Under the pieces are notes generated by a model, which worked only from the letters and a program-made list of their open reading frames with translations, did no database searches and was not told where the DNA came from. A stretch of 48,217 bases of DNA. Origin: Novosphingobium sp. Lineage in GTDB: Bacteria; Pseudomonadota; Alphaproteobacteria; Sphingomonadales; Sphingomonadaceae. The stretch spans positions 1 to 48,217 of the forward strand of contig NZ_JAIEPN010000008.1 in the NCBI RefSeq assembly GCF_019748365.1. The letters run 5' to 3'. The position numbers were made by a program, and so were the translations under genes. Shown in pieces: positions 15,095-23,761 of this stretch; position 1 is the first letter of the stretch; the number at the start of each line of letters is the position of its first letter.

Positions 15095-16386
15095 CCACCA
15101 ATCAGGACCTTTGGGCCCGCCGCGAAGCCGCTGTTCCGCGCGGGGTCTCCTCGATCCACGCGCGCTTCTTCGAGCGCGGGGCGAATGCCGAAGCGTTTGA
15201 CGCGGAAGGCAACCGCTACATCGATTTCGCGACCGGCATTGCGGTGTGCAACACCGGCCATTCGGACCCGCGCATCGTCGATGCGGTGAAGCGGCAGCTC
15301 GATCAGTTCTCGCACTGCTCGTTCCAGGTGACGCCTTACGAGAGCTACATTTCGCTGGCCGAGCAGCTGAATGAAGCGGCGCCCATCGAAGGGCCGGTCA
15401 AGACGATCTTCCTGACGACCGGCGCGGAAGCGCTTGAGAACGCGGTGAAGATCGCGCGCATGGCGACCGGACGGCGCGGCATCGTGACGTTCCAGGGCGG
15501 CTATCATGGCCGCACGCTGCTCACCCTCGCGATGACGGGCAAGGTGCTGCCCTACAAAGCCGGGTTCGGTCCGCTGCCGGGCGATGTGCACCATACGCGC
15601 TTCCCGATCCCCTATCATGGCTTTGACGAGAAGCAGGCGGTGGCGGGGCTGGAAGCCCTGTTCGCCTCGACCATCGAGCCGTCTGCCGTTGCGGCCATCG
15701 TGCTCGAGCCGGTGCTGGGCGAGGGCGGGTTCTACACCGCAAGCTATGCGTTCTTCCGCGCGCTGCGCGAGATTTGCGACAAGCACGGCATCCTGCTGAT
15801 CGCCGACGAGGTCCAGTCGGGCTTCGCGCGGACGGGCAAGCTGTTCGCGATGGACTGGGTGCGTGAAGCGACCGGCGTAACGCCTGACATCATGACCATC
15901 GCCAAGGCCATGGCCGGTGGCTTCCCGATCTCGGGCGTGATGGGCCGCGCCGATATCATGGATGCGCCCGATGCGGGTGGGCTGGGTGGCACGTATGGCG
16001 GATCGCCGCTGGGCTGCGTGGCGGGGCTGGAAGTGCTCAAGATCATCAAGGAGGATAACCTCTGCGAACGCGCCGTCACCATCGGCAACACGATCAAGGG
16101 CACCCTGCGCGCGCTGCAACAGGGCGGCATGCGCACAATCGGCGATGTGCGCGGCCCGGGCGCGATGATTGCGATGGAACTGGTGCATGACGGTGATCCG
16201 GACAGGCCCAATCCTGAGCTGACCAAGGCGATCGTGCAGGAAGGAGCGAAGGACGGGCTGCTGCTGCTTTCGTGCGGCCTGCGCGGCAATGTCGTGCGCT
16301 TCCTGCCCGCGCTGACGATGCCCGATGACCTGCTCGGTGAGGCGATGGACCGGCTGACCGGCCTGATGCGGCGCGTGGCGAACTAA
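15091..16386 (+). CDS. gabT: Class III PLP aminotransferase, 4-aminobutyrate type
   Basis: A 431-residue fold-type I enzyme of the omega-aminotransferase class. The PLP lysine is Lys272 (TIAKAMAGGFP), the ring-nitrogen Asp is Asp239 (LIADEVQSGFARTG), and GAEALENAVKIAR is the phosphate-binding segment. The motif set matches 4-aminobutyrate--2-oxoglutarate aminotransferase (GabT/PuuE). Its start is translationally coupled to the GabD-like gene. The pair would take an omega-amino acid to semialdehyde and then acid. A palindromic terminator follows immediately. Confidence 0.87.
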   Translation: MTTNQDLWARREAAVPRGVSSIHARFFERGANAEAFDAEGNRYIDFATGIAVCNTGHSDPRIVDAVKRQLDQFSHCSFQVTPYESYISLAEQLNEAAPIEGPVKTIFLTTGAEALENAVKIARMATGRRGIVTFQGGYHGRTLLTLAMTGKVLPYKAGFGPLPGDVHHTRFPIPYHGFDEKQAVAGLEALFASTIEPSAVAAIVLEPVLGEGGFYTASYAFFRALREICDKHGILLIADEVQSGFARTGKLFAMDWVREATGVTPDIMTIAKAMAGGFPISGVMGRADIMDAPDAGGLGGTYGGSPLGCVAGLEVLKIIKEDNLCERAVTIGNTIKGTLRALQQGGMRTIGDVRGPGAMIAMELVHDGDPDRPNPELTKAIVQEGAKDGLLLLSCGLRGNVVRFLPALTMPDDLLGEAMDRLTGLMRRVAN

Positions 16387-16394
16387 CCGAATTG

Positions 16395-16417
16395 GAAATA
16401 GGGACTGTCCCTATTTC
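16395..16417. terminator. Bidirectional hairpin between gabT and the second araC gene
   Basis: Perfect 10-bp arms GAAATAGGGA and TCCCTATTTC around CTG. It lies 8 bp after the gabT stop and overlaps the stop codon (TAG, 16411-16413) of the convergent AraC gene. The A/T-rich outer arms serve both directions. Confidence 0.6.
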
Positions 16418-17427
16418 TGTGGTGTGACCTCGCCCTTGCGGTAGCGTCCGGGCGAGACACCGAAATGCCTTGCGAAAGCGCGGGTGAAGCTCGCGCTTTC
16501 GGCAAAGCCCACGTCGAGCGCGATGGCGCTGACATTGCGGCGGCTGGTGCGCAGCAGGCGCGCGGCGGTTTCCATGCGGTGGGCTGAAACCAGCGCGCGC
16601 CAGCCGCTGCCTTCGGCGGCGAGGCGGCGGTGCAGCGTCGGCACTGACAAGTCGAGCCGTGCCGCGACCTCTGCGAGTGGCGGCGGCGTATCGAGCGGCG
16701 CGGCCTCGATCAGCGCCTTGACCGCATCGGCGAGCGAGTCATTGCCCTCACGCCCCGCGAGGCGGCGCAAGTGTTCGTCGAGAATGGGATGCAGCGCCGG
16801 GCTGAGCACGCGGCCGCGCAGATCGAGATAGCGCGCCTCGATGGTCAGCGCGTTGCAATCCTGCTCGAAGAACACGTCGCAGCCGAAGTAGTCGCGGTAG
16901 CGCGCATAATCGCCCACGCGCTCGTGCTCGAAACGCACTTCGCTGAACTCGATCTCGCCGCCGGTGAACTGCCGGGCGAGGCTGACCATCGCGCCGATGG
17001 AGTATTCCGCGTCCTGCCGGCGGCGCGAGAGCGACTGATCGACCAGCCCATAGGCGAACGTTGCGCGCTTCCCCTCGTCGGTGAACTGGTGGCGACTGGC
17101 CTGCTGGAAGGTCGAGAGATAGCGCGAAAAGCTGGCGAACGCGGTCCTGAGATCAGGCGCGCTGAGGAACAGGAAGCTCAGTGGCCCGATGCTGTCAGAC
17201 CCGGCGAGGCGCCCCGCATGCAGCCCGAAATGCGGATTGCGCACCAATGCCGCCGCTTCCTCGAAAAAGGCGAGGAAATGCGCGAGCGGGATCAGGCCTT
17301 CGGGGTCCTCGAGCATCTCGCGCGTCACAGCAATCTGCTCGAGCAGGCCGTTCGACGAGTGTCCGGTCAGCTCGACGCAGTTGGCGACGTGCCGCAGGAA
17401 CTGCGCCGAGATGGTGGGCTCTGCCAT
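16411..17427 (-). CDS. AraC-family regulator with PF12625-type N-terminal domain
   Basis: A 338-residue protein with a C-terminal AraC DNA-binding domain (VAARLDLSVPTLHRRL, then VSAIALDVGFAESASFTRAFARHFGVSPGRYR) and an N-terminal ligand domain. It is of the same general type as the regulator at 11288 but clearly different in sequence. It is convergent with gabT and lies 36 bp upstream of the end of the FAH gene, both on the minus strand. Likely targets are the FAH and acetoacetate-decarboxylase-family genes or the gab operon; nothing in the sequence decides between them. Confidence 0.83.
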   Translation of the reverse strand: MAEPTISAQFLRHVANCVELTGHSSNGLLEQIAVTREMLEDPEGLIPLAHFLAFFEEAAALVRNPHFGLHAGRLAGSDSIGPLSFLFLSAPDLRTAFASFSRYLSTFQQASRHQFTDEGKRATFAYGLVDQSLSRRRQDAEYSIGAMVSLARQFTGGEIEFSEVRFEHERVGDYARYRDYFGCDVFFEQDCNALTIEARYLDLRGRVLSPALHPILDEHLRRLAGREGNDSLADAVKALIEAAPLDTPPPLAEVAARLDLSVPTLHRRLAAEGSGWRALVSAHRMETAARLLRTSRRNVSAIALDVGFAESASFTRAFARHFGVSPGRYRKGEVTPQK

Positions 17428-17463
17428 GCGGGCAGCCTAGCAGTCACCCCGTAGCGGACAAGC

Positions 17464-18351
17464 TCACTTGGTCTCGAGCGCGGACTCATAGAAGGCTGCG
17501 CCCTGGCCGCCAGCCGCCCGCTTGCCGCGAAACTCCCAGTCGCCGCCCATCGCGGTCGAGATGACTTCCTCGGATTCGGTCGGCTGCGCGCCGCAATCGT
17601 CGCGGATCGGGGTGGGGCCGTGGACCACGGTGTTGGTGAGCTTGCCGAGGCCTTCGACTTCGACTTCCACCACATCACCCGGCTGCACCGGGCGGCTGTT
17701 TGCGGGGGTGCCGGATAGGAGGACATCGCCCGGCTCCAGCGTGATCGTGCGGGCAATATCGGCGACGAGGTAGTGCATGTCCCACTCCATCTCGCTGGTG
17801 TTGCCGTCCTGCCTGACTTCGCCGTTGACCAGGGTGCGGATCTGCTTGTTCCGGAAATCCCAGCCGGTCACGAGGCCGGGGCCGATCGGGCAGAGCGTAT
17901 CCGAGCCCTTGACACGCAGCATCGAGCCGGCGTCGGTATCGCGGAAATCGTGGAGGCCATAGTCGTTGGCGACCGAGTAGCCGAGGATGTAGTCCGCCGC
18001 TTCCTCGGGCGAAATGTTGCGGCAGGAGCGGCCGATGACGATGGCGATCTCGCCTTCGTAGTTGAGGTACTTGCAGCGCTCGGGCCGGACGACGGCGCCC
18101 TTGTGGGTGTTGAGCGCGGTGATCGGCTTGTGGAAATAGGTCGGTGCGGGCGGAAGCTTGGTGATGAACTCCTTGACGCGGCTGACGTAGTTGAGGTGCA
18201 CGCAGATGATCTTGCTGGGGTTGCACGGCGCGAGGTGCACCGCTTCGTCGACGCCAATGCTGCGGCCGTCCTTGGTGACGAGCTCGTCGCCGTGGCGGGT
18301 GGTTAGGATGGGGTAGCCATCGAGCAGGATGCGGCGGTATTCGGTGGTCAT
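17464..18351 (-). CDS. Fumarylacetoacetate-hydrolase-family enzyme, HpcE/HpaG-like isomerase or decarboxylase
   Basis: A protein of about 295 residues with one FAH domain. The metal triad is visible as Glu99 and Glu101 (YEGEIAIVIG) and Asp130 (VANDYGLHDFR). The family includes HpcE/HpaG, which decarboxylate and isomerise the homoprotocatechuate ring-cleavage product, and related hydrolases. A C-terminal tail of about 45 residues after the domain is unassigned. I prefer the ATG at 18351; an ATG at 18372 is in frame. It is divergent from the acetoacetate-decarboxylase-family gene across about 130 bp. Coupled with the HpaD-like dioxygenase it probably belongs to the same ring-cleavage route. Confidence 0.82.
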   Translation of the reverse strand: MTTEYRRILLDGYPILTTRHGDELVTKDGRSIGVDEAVHLAPCNPSKIICVHLNYVSRVKEFITKLPPAPTYFHKPITALNTHKGAVVRPERCKYLNYEGEIAIVIGRSCRNISPEEAADYILGYSVANDYGLHDFRDTDAGSMLRVKGSDTLCPIGPGLVTGWDFRNKQIRTLVNGEVRQDGNTSEMEWDMHYLVADIARTITLEPGDVLLSGTPANSRPVQPGDVVEVEVEGLGKLTNTVVHGPTPIRDDCGAQPTESEEVISTAMGGDWEFRGKRAAGGQGAAFYESALETK

Positions 18352-18480
18352 CGCAGAAGCCCTCGTTTCCATTTGCGTTACCCCTTAGCCAAGGCCGACG
18401 CCACTGGCATTGGCCGCTGCGGCCAAGCTTGGCAGGAGAAGGGCGCTAGAAGCACAGCGAGACATCCAGACGAGGTAATG

Positions 18481-19284
18481 ATGAGCAACCTGAAGGGCCT
18501 GTTCTACCCGCGCACGCCGAGCGGCAAGGCGAGCATCGTGCCGCCGGTGCCGTGGCACTATTCGGGCGAGCTCATCACGCTGGAATACCGCACCGACCCC
18601 GCCAAGATCGCGGCGCTGCTGCCAGAAGGTTTCACGCTGGCCGAGGAAGACCCCGGCGCTGTCGCGGCAATCTGGGCGGACTGGCAATCGACTTCGGACG
18701 ATCCGTTGCAGATCCTCGATCCGGTGCGGGTGCAGTACAAGGAAATGTTCATCGTCGTGCGCTGCCAGTTTCAGGGCAAGACCTGGTCGCGCTGCGTCTA
18801 CATCTGGGTGGACAAGGAATTCGCGATGCTGCGGGGGCAGCATCAGGGCTATCCGAAGAAGCTGGGTTCGATCCAGATGAGCCGCCCGGTCTATGTCGGC
18901 AAGGCGGGCCCGCGCCTGCAGCCGGGCGGGACGTTTGGGGTGACGCTCGCGGCGTTCGACCGGCGGCTTGCCGAAGGGCGCTTCACGATTACCGAGACGG
19001 CGGAGAAGCCCGGCTTCGTCAATGGGCTGCCGATGGTGCACAATCGCTGGATGCCGGCAATCGAGACCGATGGCACGCAGAGCCTCGACGAAGTGGTGAC
19101 GATGTCGAGCTATGATGTGGACTTCGGGCGCTGCTTCAAGGGCGATTTCGACCTCACGTACTTCGACTCGCCGGTCGAGGAGCTGCTGGATATCGCGCCG
19201 CAGGAGAAGATTGCCGGGTACTGGCACGAAGTCGGCGTCTCGTGGCGCGCAGGGACGACTTTGGCGCGGAATAATCTGGTCTGA
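18481..19284 (+). CDS. Acetoacetate decarboxylase-family enzyme
   Basis: A 267-residue protein with the ADC fold signature. The Schiff-base lysine and its neighbour are conserved as Lys126-Lys127 in GYPKKLGSIQMSR. This family includes classical acetoacetate decarboxylase and several decarboxylases or aldolase-like enzymes acting on beta-keto or enol acids in aromatic and secondary metabolism. Of two adjacent ATGs (18478 and 18481) the second is better spaced from GAGG. Divergent pairing with the FAH enzyme suggests both process the same open-chain intermediate. The substrate is unknown. Confidence 0.82.
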   Translation: MSNLKGLFYPRTPSGKASIVPPVPWHYSGELITLEYRTDPAKIAALLPEGFTLAEEDPGAVAAIWADWQSTSDDPLQILDPVRVQYKEMFIVVRCQFQGKTWSRCVYIWVDKEFAMLRGQHQGYPKKLGSIQMSRPVYVGKAGPRLQPGGTFGVTLAAFDRRLAEGRFTITETAEKPGFVNGLPMVHNRWMPAIETDGTQSLDEVVTMSSYDVDFGRCFKGDFDLTYFDSPVEELLDIAPQEKIAGYWHEVGVSWRAGTTLARNNLV

Positions 19285-19295
19285 AGACTACCCCC

Positions 19296-19380
19296 GTGTC
19301 ATTCCCGCGAAGGCGGGAATCCAGTGGGGCTAGCGCAGCGTTTACCGCTCTGGATTCCCGCCTTCGCGGGAATGACGAGG
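19296..19380. repeat. Inverted REP doublet between convergent genes
   Basis: Palindromes at 19296-19324 and 19348-19380 in opposite orientation, 23-bp spacer. It fills the gap between the ends of the ADC-family gene and the amidohydrolase gene and is the only candidate transcription end for both. Confidence 0.75.
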
Positions 19381-19399
19381 GGGGGTGGGCAAGGCGTAA

Positions 19400-20671
19400 C
19401 TAACGAACCACCGCGCCGCCTTTCATGACGAGCTTGATGCGGGTGAGCGCTGACAAGTCGCGGGTCGGGTCGCCCTCGACGGCGATCAGGTCTGCAAGGA
19501 GGCCCGTCTTCACCGCGCCGCGATCGGTGAGGCGGAACGCCTGCGCATTGCCCGACGTGGCGGCGATGAGGACAGCGGCGGGCGTCATGCCTTCGGCGGC
19601 CATCGCGCGCATTTCGCTGGCGTTGTCGCCGTGGGCGAAGACGCCGACATCGCCGCCCATGCAGATCGGCACACCGGCGGCGAGCGCGGCGCGGAAGGCG
19701 GTGCGGCCCTCCCAGACACCGGCGGGCGGATGCTCCGGGTCGGTCCAGCCGCGATAGCGCGCGATGGCCTCGCCAGCGGCGAGCGTGGGGCAGAAGGCGA
19801 TGCGCTTGGCCGCCATCGCCTTGAACACGGCGGGCGTGCCTTCATCGCCATGTTCGATGGTATCAACCCCGGCGGCAATGGCGCGGCGCATGCCCTCGGC
19901 AGTCACGGCATGGACCGCGACGGTGCGCCCGGCATCGTGGGCGGCGGCGGTGGCGGCGGTCAGCTCGGCTTCGGAAAAGGTCGGCAGGCTCGGCTCGCCC
20001 GGGCGGTAGTGGTAATCCGCGTAGAGCTTCACGACATCGGCGCCCGCCGCGATCTGGTTCCTCACCGCGCGGACCACGCCTTCGACGCCGCTGGCTTCCT
20101 CGGCGCCTTGCGGGACGGCGACGCCGGGTTCGAAGCCCTTGGGACCATAGGCGCCCTGCGCGACGATGGCGCGGGTGGCGACGAGGAGGCGGGGGCCGGG
20201 GGTGAGCCCGCTGTCGATCGCCTTCTTGAGGCCGACATCGGCATAGCCTGCGCCTTCGGTGCCAAGGTCACGCTCGGTGGTGAAGCCCGCGCGCAGGGTG
20301 GTCTCGGCCGCCTTGGCCGCGCGGATCGTGCGCAGTGCAAGCGGCTCGTGGAGGACCTGATCATCCCACGGCGTCTCGTTGTAGGGATGGAGGAACAAGT
20401 GGCCGTGGCCCTCGATCATGCCGGGCATGAGAGTCTGGCCGGGCAGGTCGATGGTCTGGGTGCCGGGGGGCACGGACAGGTTCGGGCCGACTGCGGCGAT
20501 CCGCTCGCCCTCCACCAGCACCTGCCAGCCGGGATGGGGCGCGGGATCGGTGCCATCGAAGACCTGCGCCGGGCGGAGCAGGGTGCGCTGCGGTTCGGCG
20601 TTTGCTGCGAAAGGCAGGGCAAGCACGAGCGCGAGCAGCAGCTTGGAGACCGGGGCGATCAGAACCTTCAT
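19400..20671 (-). CDS. Exported metal-dependent amidohydrolase (imidazolonepropionase/Xaa-Pro dipeptidase-like)
   Basis: A 423-residue protein with a signal peptide cleaved near residue 25, so it probably acts in the periplasm. It has the full amidohydrolase metal site: His89 and His91 (EGHGH), carbamylatable Lys215 (VVKLYADY), His254 (AVHAVT), His274 (IEHGDE) and Asp341 (GGDVGVF). The closest groups by pattern are imidazolonepropionase-like hydrolases and Xaa-Pro dipeptidases, which cleave cyclic amides, carbamates or dipeptides. It stands alone between a REP doublet and a 348-bp gap. The substrate cannot be inferred. Confidence 0.83.
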   Translation of the reverse strand: MKVLIAPVSKLLLALVLALPFAANAEPQRTLLRPAQVFDGTDPAPHPGWQVLVEGERIAAVGPNLSVPPGTQTIDLPGQTLMPGMIEGHGHLFLHPYNETPWDDQVLHEPLALRTIRAAKAAETTLRAGFTTERDLGTEGAGYADVGLKKAIDSGLTPGPRLLVATRAIVAQGAYGPKGFEPGVAVPQGAEEASGVEGVVRAVRNQIAAGADVVKLYADYHYRPGEPSLPTFSEAELTAATAAAHDAGRTVAVHAVTAEGMRRAIAAGVDTIEHGDEGTPAVFKAMAAKRIAFCPTLAAGEAIARYRGWTDPEHPPAGVWEGRTAFRAALAAGVPICMGGDVGVFAHGDNASEMRAMAAEGMTPAAVLIAATSGNAQAFRLTDRGAVKTGLLADLIAVEGDPTRDLSALTRIKLVMKGGAVVR

Positions 20672-21019
20672 GCGCAGCGCGCTCCGTCTGAATTCAGGTC
20701 AGGTTGACACGGTTGACACAGTCCTGAGCGAAATCGCGCAAGGCCCCTGAAGGCCCGTGTGCCTGCGGGGCATTGGGCCTTGCGGGGCGCGCATCTGCGG
20801 GGATTTCCGATCATCGGGCGAGTGTATCCCAGTGCGGACAAGTAGGACAGAGGCGGCGGAGAAAACCGCGCCGGCCTCATGCAGCATCGCGTTAACCACG
20901 GCGGCACGCAATGGTTTACACGGTTGTTATCGGGCAAGTCCGTAGGCTAACGATCGGGCAGATGGCCGCGCACTGCCGGGGGCGGCAGCGCGAGCCGGGG
21001 CTCAGGGGGGGAGAATTGC
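20672..21019. other. 348-bp intergenic region with iterated TTGACAC
   Basis: No gene seen. TTGACAC occurs twice, 9 bp apart, near 20703-20718, close to the amidohydrolase start. Other short inverted segments (AAGGCCC near 20740, GGGCCTT near 20775) could form a hairpin. The right part holds the promoter and ribosome site (GGGGAG) for the gene at 21020. Confidence 0.5.
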
Positions 21020-21889
21020 ATGATGAAGCGTATGGCCGTTCTGGCATTGGTCGCGGCGGCGCCCGCAGCGATGGCGCAAACCACTCCCCCGCCGGCCTCG
21101 GCCAGCGCTGCACCGGCGGTGCCGACCGCCATCGTCTTTTCGGAAAAGGGCGCCAACGGGATGAGCGATCTGCCGATGGGCGTCCACCGCATCCCCGACA
21201 GCAATGTGGTTGTCTCCGGCTATCAGGGCGGCGGCGGAATCGGGATGCTGTTCGGCGTCGTCGGCATGCTGGTGCAGAGTTCGGTGAATACCGGGGTCGG
21301 CACAGACAAGGTCCGCACGGTCGAGGATGACTTGCGCTTCGACGTCCGCGCCAAGGCGATCGAGATGACCAATACGATCATGGCGGGCGATGCGTTCCGT
21401 TCGGCCTACACGCTCACGCCGCAGCCGGGCGGGAGCACGATGACGGTGACGCCCTATGTCGTGCTCACCTTCGTCAAGAAGACCGAGGACTTGCGCCCCT
21501 ATGTCGTGCTGAAGACGAAGGTCGCGACCGGGACCGATTCCGGCAAGACGATCAAGTATTTCTGCTGCGAAGGAAAGGCCCTGCCGCTGGCCAGCCTGAC
21601 CGAGAACAACGGGGCCAGGCTGAAGGAATTGCTGACCTCCGAGCTCGATACCGCGATCAACGTGATGCTGCGCGATCGTTCGCAGCCGTTTCTGCGGAAT
21701 GACGAGGCCAAGATCGAAACCTTCGGCATGGTGCCTTTTGTCGGCAAGCCGCTGAAATGGAGGGGCTTCGATCTGGGCCAGTACAAGGATTACAATCTGG
21801 TCGAGTTTCGCGGCGGGATGATCGTGTTCTCGGGCGTGAATATCGTCGAGCCGGGGTCGCTTGAGATCAAGCCCGTTGTCAAGAAATGA
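21020..21889 (+). CDS. Exported protein of unknown function
   Basis: A 289-residue protein with a clear signal peptide (to the AMAQ site at about residue 20). A Pro/Ala-rich linker follows, then a glycine-rich hydrophobic stretch GGGGIGMLFGVVGMLVQS at about 75-92 that could be membrane-associated. The rest is a mixed alpha/beta domain with a CC pair (YFCCEGKAL). I do not recognise a family. GGGGAG lies 7 bases before the start. It is probably co-transcribed with the next exported protein, 23 bp downstream. A periplasmic or outer-membrane lipid-associated role is possible but unsupported. Confidence 0.7.
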   Translation: MMKRMAVLALVAAAPAAMAQTTPPPASASAAPAVPTAIVFSEKGANGMSDLPMGVHRIPDSNVVVSGYQGGGGIGMLFGVVGMLVQSSVNTGVGTDKVRTVEDDLRFDVRAKAIEMTNTIMAGDAFRSAYTLTPQPGGSTMTVTPYVVLTFVKKTEDLRPYVVLKTKVATGTDSGKTIKYFCCEGKALPLASLTENNGARLKELLTSELDTAINVMLRDRSQPFLRNDEAKIETFGMVPFVGKPLKWRGFDLGQYKDYNLVEFRGGMIVFSGVNIVEPGSLEIKPVVKK

Positions 21890-21912
21890 CGGCGCGGGGA
21901 GGGCAGCCGGTT

Positions 21913-22284
21913 ATGCGGTCATGGCTGATCGTGGCCACCGTGCTGGCTGCCGGAACTGGCACCGCGAGGGCCGAGCCAGCCGAACCGGTGGCCGCACCGC
22001 TGAAATGCGATATCGGCCCCGTCCACCGTACCTTCGGCGGGACCAACTGGATCGTCTACAGCTGCGCCGACCAGACTTCGATGGCCATCGTATCGGACAA
22101 GGGCAATCCCGCTGCGCCGTTCGTCTTCGTCCTCAAGTCGGAAGACGGGGCCTATGCGATCTCGGGCGAAGGCAATGGCGATAGAAATGCCAGCGACGCC
22201 GCGGGTGACGCGCTCGAGACGATGAGCCCGGCGGAATTTGCCGCGCTGCTCGCCGCAACCAAGGCTGCTGCTACCAAGTCCTGA
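21913..22284 (+). CDS. Small exported protein of unknown function
   Basis: A 123-residue protein starting at the ATG at 21913, chosen because GGGGAGGG lies about 9 bases upstream and a signal peptide (to TARA) begins there. An earlier ATG at 21886 overlaps the previous stop and would add nine residues. The mature part is about 100 residues with two cysteines (KCDIGP, YSCADQ) that may pair, and a short Ala-rich C-terminal helix. I do not recognise a family. It is linked to the preceding exported protein by position only. Confidence 0.65.
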   Translation: MRSWLIVATVLAAGTGTARAEPAEPVAAPLKCDIGPVHRTFGGTNWIVYSCADQTSMAIVSDKGNPAAPFVFVLKSEDGAYAISGEGNGDRNASDAAGDALETMSPAEFAALLAATKAAATKS

Positions 22285-22314
22285 TGCGCGGGCCCAGGGG
22301 GGTAGCCCTTCGCC

Positions 22315-23760
22315 TTAGGGCAGAGGCCCGTCCGGCAGGCCCAGCGCGGCGCGGTCCGCGGTTGCGCCGGCAAGGTCGACACCGGCCAAGGCCGCGCGGG
22401 CCTGAGCATCGAGCAGGCGGACGCGGGCGTCGGTAGCGGCTTCCTCGCGCATGTTGAGCAGGAAGAAGTCGCTCGCGCCAAGGTCGAAGCGGCGGCGTTC
22501 GGCGGCGGCAAGGTCGTCGGCGAGGGCGGCTTCGTCGGCGGCGAGGCGGGCGGTCTTGGCCGCGCCATCAACCGCGATGGCGATGCCCTTGACCTCGACC
22601 GCGATCTGTTCGCGCACGAGCTGCTGCCGGGTGCGCAGACCATCGATCTCGGCGCGGGCCTCGGCGATCTTGCCCTTGGCGGCGCGGCGCTGGAGCGGCA
22701 CGGTGAGGCGGATGCCGACGATGGCTTCCTCGCCGTCGCGCGATTTGCCGCCGGCGCCGGTCCCGCCGATATCGTAGGACAGCTCGCCGCGCACATCGAG
22801 GCGGGGCTTCAGTTCGTTTTCGGCGAGCGCGAGCTTGAGTTCGGACTGGGCGAGGCGGGCGCTGATGGTCTGGACGTCGGGCCGGTCCATCGGCGTGCCC
22901 GGGCGGGTCGGCCGGAAGCCGGGGAGGCTGGCAGGCAGGCGTTCGGGGCCAGGGACAAGGCGTTCGCCATTCTCGTCGCGGTAGAAGAACGAAAGCGCGT
23001 TGGCGGCGGCGCCGAACTCCTGCTCGGAGCGGACAACGAGCGCGCGGCGGCGGACGATGTTGGTATCGGCCTCGGTGAGGAGGATCGCGGGGCGCGCGCC
23101 GAGCTGGACCTGCCGGGCGATGCCCTCGCGGCGCTGTTCGGCAAGATCGAGCAGGGCCTGATAGGCCTTGAGGCGCAGACCCGCAGCGACCCAGTTCTGG
23201 TAGTTCGCGGCGGCGCGTGCCTGCACGCCGATGGCGACCATCTCGCGCTCCAATCGCGCGGCATCGATATCGCGCGCGGCCATGGCAATGCGGCCACGGC
23301 GCTCGTCGATCGCCTTGTCGCGCAGGAGAGCGAAAAGGCCGCCGATCTTCAGCTCGCCAAGGCGGTCGGTATAGGCCTTGTCCTCGTAGATCGGGAAAGT
23401 GCCGCTGCTGACGCGGTAGCCGCCATAGATCGAGCCGCCATTGCCGGTGAGCGGGCGGGTGGCCTTGCTTTCGAGGTAGCTGCCCGAATAGTAGCCGAGC
23501 ACGCGGCTGCCGACATCGACATCGAACACGGTGTCGAACGCGCCTTCGGCGGAGAGCGCGCGGCCCTCTGCCTGGCGGACGCGGGCCATCGCCTCGACGA
23601 TCTGGGGCGCCTGCGCTGCCGAGCTGGCGAGGATTTCGCCCAGCGTCAGCGGACCGGCAGCCGGGCTGGCCGCTGGCGCCGGATCGGCCGGTGCCGCAGC
23701 GGCCAGCGGCCATGCGCAGCCGAGCGCGAGCGCGGTGAGGACAGGTCGGATCAGCCTCAT
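22315..23760 (-). CDS. TolC-family outer-membrane channel protein
   Basis: A 481-residue protein with a signal peptide (about 1-23) and the two outer-membrane-efflux-protein repeats, rich in long Ala/Arg/Glu helices. It is the third gene of an ABC-HlyD-TolC operon; the HlyD stop and this ATG are one base apart. Such proteins form the periplasm-spanning exit duct of type I secretion or tripartite efflux systems. Nothing in the sequence tells the cargo. The partner ABC protein is abnormal (see 24852). Confidence 0.85.
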   Translation of the reverse strand: MRLIRPVLTALALGCAWPLAAAAPADPAPAASPAAGPLTLGEILASSAAQAPQIVEAMARVRQAEGRALSAEGAFDTVFDVDVGSRVLGYYSGSYLESKATRPLTGNGGSIYGGYRVSSGTFPIYEDKAYTDRLGELKIGGLFALLRDKAIDERRGRIAMAARDIDAARLEREMVAIGVQARAAANYQNWVAAGLRLKAYQALLDLAEQRREGIARQVQLGARPAILLTEADTNIVRRRALVVRSEQEFGAAANALSFFYRDENGERLVPGPERLPASLPGFRPTRPGTPMDRPDVQTISARLAQSELKLALAENELKPRLDVRGELSYDIGGTGAGGKSRDGEEAIVGIRLTVPLQRRAAKGKIAEARAEIDGLRTRQQLVREQIAVEVKGIAIAVDGAAKTARLAADEAALADDLAAAERRRFDLGASDFFLLNMREEAATDARVRLLDAQARAALAGVDLAGATADRAALGLPDGPLP

Positions 23761-23761
23761 G

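Noticed and set aside
22305..22321. Short GCCCT/AGGGC hairpin between the exported-protein gene and tolC as terminator
   Set aside because: Only 5-bp arms, no T-run, and one arm lies in the tolC stop; too weak to support.
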